This document shows positions 14,701 through 15,703 of a stretch of DNA of 15,703 nucleotides, in pieces. The DNA is from an uncultured Eubacteriales bacterium (lineage in GTDB: Bacteria; Bacillota; Clostridia; Lachnospirales; Bianqueaceae): the NCBI GenBank assembly GCA_902782895.1, contig CACZPA010000221.1, positions 1-15,703 of the forward strand, written 5' to 3'. Every line of letters starts with the position of its first letter. Position 1 is the first letter of the stretch. The position numbers were made by a program, and so were the translations under genes. The notes beneath the pieces are model-generated. The model made no database searches and was not told where the DNA came from. It was given only the letters and a program-made list of their open reading frames with translations.

Positions 14701-15253
14701 CGCGTTGAAGGATCGGTGCAGTTTCCTGACGGCACAGATGGAAGACGTCAAAAAAGCCGAAGAAAGCCTGCGCGAGCTGATCGGACAATTGACAGAGCAG
14801 ATGGAGCAGCAGTTCAGGGACGGATTCGGACGGATTTCGGACGAGTTCAACAAAGTTTTCCAGAAAATGTTCGGAGGCGGCCGTGGCATCCTGCGTCTTG
14901 AGGATGGAGACCCGTTGGAAAGCGGTATCGAGATCATCGCGCAGCCGCCCGGAAAAACGCTTAAGAACATGGCGGCTTTGTCGGGCGGTGAGCGGACGCT
15001 GACAGCGATCTCGATCCTTTTCGCGATTCAGCAGCTGAAGCCCGCGCCTTTCTGCGTACTGGATGAGATCGAAGCGTCACTGGATGACGCGAATGTATAC
15101 CGTTATGCCGACTATCTGAAGGAAATGGCGGAAAAGACGCAGTTCATCATCATTACGCATCGTAAGGGCACGATGGAAGCGGCCACGACGATGTACGGAA
15201 TTACGATGGAAGAAAAAGGCGTCTCCAAATGCGTTTCCGTCCGTTTTGAATAA
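11699..15253 (+). CDS. smc: Chromosome segregation ATPase SMC
   Basis: The core condensin subunit, which compacts and segregates the nucleoid together with ScpA and ScpB; 1184 residues, the usual size. The N-terminal head has FKSFADR and Walker A GPNGSGKSN (31-39), then LGEQSAKSLRG. Long Glu/Gln-rich coiled coils flank the hinge, which covers about residues 500-675 (YAGVHGTVADL through GGSITGGSTGGKT). The C-terminal head has the ABC signature LSGGERT (from Leu1094) and Walker B FCVLDEIEASLDD with Asp1122 and Glu1123. The ATG overlaps rnc by 10 nt with only a weak purine-rich ribosome site. It ends TTT-GAA-TAA, and that 9-mer is repeated directly after the stop. Confidence 0.98.
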   Translation: MQLKSVEMVGFKSFADRLVLDFGKGITGIVGPNGSGKSNVADAIRWVLGEQSAKSLRGTKMEDVIFAGTQRRRPVSFAQVVLTLDNSDRSLACDYDEVAVSRKMFRSGESEYMINGARCRLRDIQELFMDTGIGKDGYSMIGQGRIDQLLSNKPQDRRAIFEEAAGIVKFKVRREEANAKLAQEQTSLQRVTDILEEASSRLEPLRESAEKAEKYKTLYAEFRQLDIQNFLRQYEQLAGQSKTVLDRLADLTAQTQEAKDHLAEVRSKSEKAALEAEEAGTKLADTIQRMNDLRLFRESRAGEQKLFQSQAEQTEKDRKNAEIRLEDARRALKRHQDTAVKVKEQLASLELQKEKQTREQEELTVRGNEIREEAQKAQEKLAAFRAQLEELRTAINTKKQDLVRQETLNEQVKGEQGSRAVRLEELQTELAARKADAEQKNAVLQEAEATVSKLQQEILELTDTISQLREKMTQAEQDAQASRQKVQQVSNRIRWIEELEKEYEGYAGSVKTIMQMKMSDPQRYAGVHGTVADLMRLPQHLATAVEIALGGAVQNIVTDTQSTAQQMIEILRSRKMGRATFLPVDSVIARDVRKEPELMQMPGIIGYATDLVETDPQYSRIFSRLLGNVVIADNFEHAAAAANRYGRYLRVVTLSGDLFNIGGSITGGSTGGKTASILNRRGEMHTLTEQLRAAEKENAEKSALALSLREERSRLAVRMQELSDSREEASKVQSARQSDYDQSELMLQMSQEQLQTEQEKDAAAQRSIQEDQSLLAALQDELRDLENQERTLSSGTEDWERQEEKTRKDLTDYNTQLMRNRIEISTSEQLIRSMQNSVEREDTDIEEQQAQIVHYQEQIRFAETEMKRLEQENKASQTEIENAGTEIRKLTEEISQLTADRDAKEQTEKDLRAEAERAAEDAAGLEREQVRLDSQTERVRKELTDLQDQIWDKYEVTYNSAKEMDLPQPESQAWARRRMTELRSGMKELEPVNLQAIEEYTALKDRCSFLTAQMEDVKKAEESLRELIGQLTEQMEQQFRDGFGRISDEFNKVFQKMFGGGRGILRLEDGDPLESGIEIIAQPPGKTLKNMAALSGGERTLTAISILFAIQQLKPAPFCVLDEIEASLDDANVYRYADYLKEMAEKTQFIIITHRKGTMEAATTMYGITMEEKGVSKCVSVRFE

Positions 15254-15262
15254 TTTGAATAA
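15245..15262. repeat. Tandem 9-bp duplication over the smc stop codon
   Basis: TTTGAATAA occurs twice back to back. The first copy is the last two codons and stop of smc; the second begins the 53-nt gap before ftsY. Because 9 is a multiple of 3, the second copy places another in-frame stop, giving a back-up terminator of translation. Nothing else notable is seen in the gap apart from the ftsY ribosome site. Confidence 0.7.
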
Positions 15263-15306
15263 ACAGAAGAACAATCATCCGTTACCGGAGATCCTGGAGG
15301 TACAGT

Positions 15307-15703
15307 ATGGGATTTTTTGAAAGTCTGAAAAAAGGACTTGCTAAAACAAGAAACAGCCTGATGAGCGGTTTTGATGTGCTCTTCGGAGCTTATGACGAGG
15401 TCGATGATGCCTTTTTCGAGGAACTGGAAGAGATTCTGGTGCTCTCTGATATGGGTATGGAGACGGCTTCCAAGATCGTAAGTCAGCTGGAGCAGGAGAC
15501 GATCGATCAGCATCTGACAAGGCCGTCACAGGTTCGCAAGATGCTGCTGGAGGATCTGGAGAAAGTCATGGGCGAGCAGGACAATACGATCGTGGACGAT
15601 GACAGGATGTCCATCCTGATGATGATCGGCGTAAATGGAGCCGGTAAGACCACAACGATCGGTAAGCTTGCGCTGCAACTGAAGGAAGACGGGAAAAAGG
15701 TCA
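15307..15703 (+). CDS. ftsY: Signal recognition particle receptor FtsY (5' part, truncated by the window edge)
   Basis: The membrane-associated GTPase that docks the SRP-ribosome complex for co-translational insertion of membrane proteins. The 132 codons present encode the N domain (MGFFESLKKGLAKTRNSL, then EELEEILVLSDMGMETA) and the start of the G domain with the P-loop GVNGAGKTTT (108-117). GVNGAGKTTT and the N-terminal helix distinguish FtsY from Ffh. There is no long acidic A domain, as is usual in Firmicutes. TGGAGG (15295-15300) lies 6 nt before the ATG. The 53-nt gap after smc is the largest in the operon and no clear promoter is seen in it, so read-through from smc is likely. The gene continues beyond the window. 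Confidence 0.96.
   Translation, partial: MGFFESLKKGLAKTRNSLMSGFDVLFGAYDEVDDAFFEELEEILVLSDMGMETASKIVSQLEQETIDQHLTRPSQVRKMLLEDLEKVMGEQDNTIVDDDRMSILMMIGVNGAGKTTTIGKLALQLKEDGKKV

Overview
The window looks like a chromosome segment from a moderately GC-rich low-GC-phylum relative (Firmicutes/Bacillota), most likely class Clostridia and plausibly near Lachnospiraceae. The reasons are a RecU-type Holliday junction resolvase, a GSP13/YugI-like S1 protein, a DNA polymerase I with a degenerate proofreading domain, the paired UPF0237/UPF0210 genes, an FtsY without a long acidic N-terminal domain, and the plsX-acp-rnc-smc-ftsY order. Shine-Dalgarno sites are mostly strong AGGAGG types, and GTG and TTG starts are used. 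The taxonomic placement is inference from gene content only.

Left part (1-2263): a cytoplasmic glycoside-hydrolase-like gene (91-1599, plus strand) stands alone behind a degenerate 12-bp tandem repeat. It converges on a minus-strand unit of tRNA-Leu(CAA) (2180-2263) followed 41 nt later by a small S1-domain RNA-binding protein (1719-2138). A perfect 13-bp hairpin (1634-1674) separates the two converging units and is best read as the terminator of the minus-strand one. The 205-bp gap 2264-2468 is divergent and carries candidate promoters for the tRNA on one side and polA on the other.

Right part (2469-15703): ten plus-strand genes run with almost no intergenic DNA: polA, coaE, a peptide/nickel-type substrate-binding lipoprotein, an ACT-domain protein (UPF0237), UPF0210, recU, plsX, an acyl carrier protein gene, rnc and smc, followed after 53 nt by ftsY, which runs off the window. 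Seven of the junctions are overlaps of 4-14 nt and one is a 1-nt gap, so this looks like one long translationally coupled operon. It mixes DNA replication and repair (polA, recU), chromosome organisation (smc), CoA and phospholipid synthesis (coaE, plsX, acp), RNA processing (rnc) and membrane protein targeting (ftsY), a growth-linked housekeeping set.

I see no phage, transposon, CRISPR, toxin-antitoxin or defence locus. The least explained parts are the orphan lipoprotein with its acidic linker placed beside the uncharacterised UPF0237/UPF0210 pair, the tRNA-led transcript of the S1 gene, the variant acyl carrier protein, and small tandem repeats at 1-83 and 15245-15262. I do not find convincing evidence of a wholly new system.
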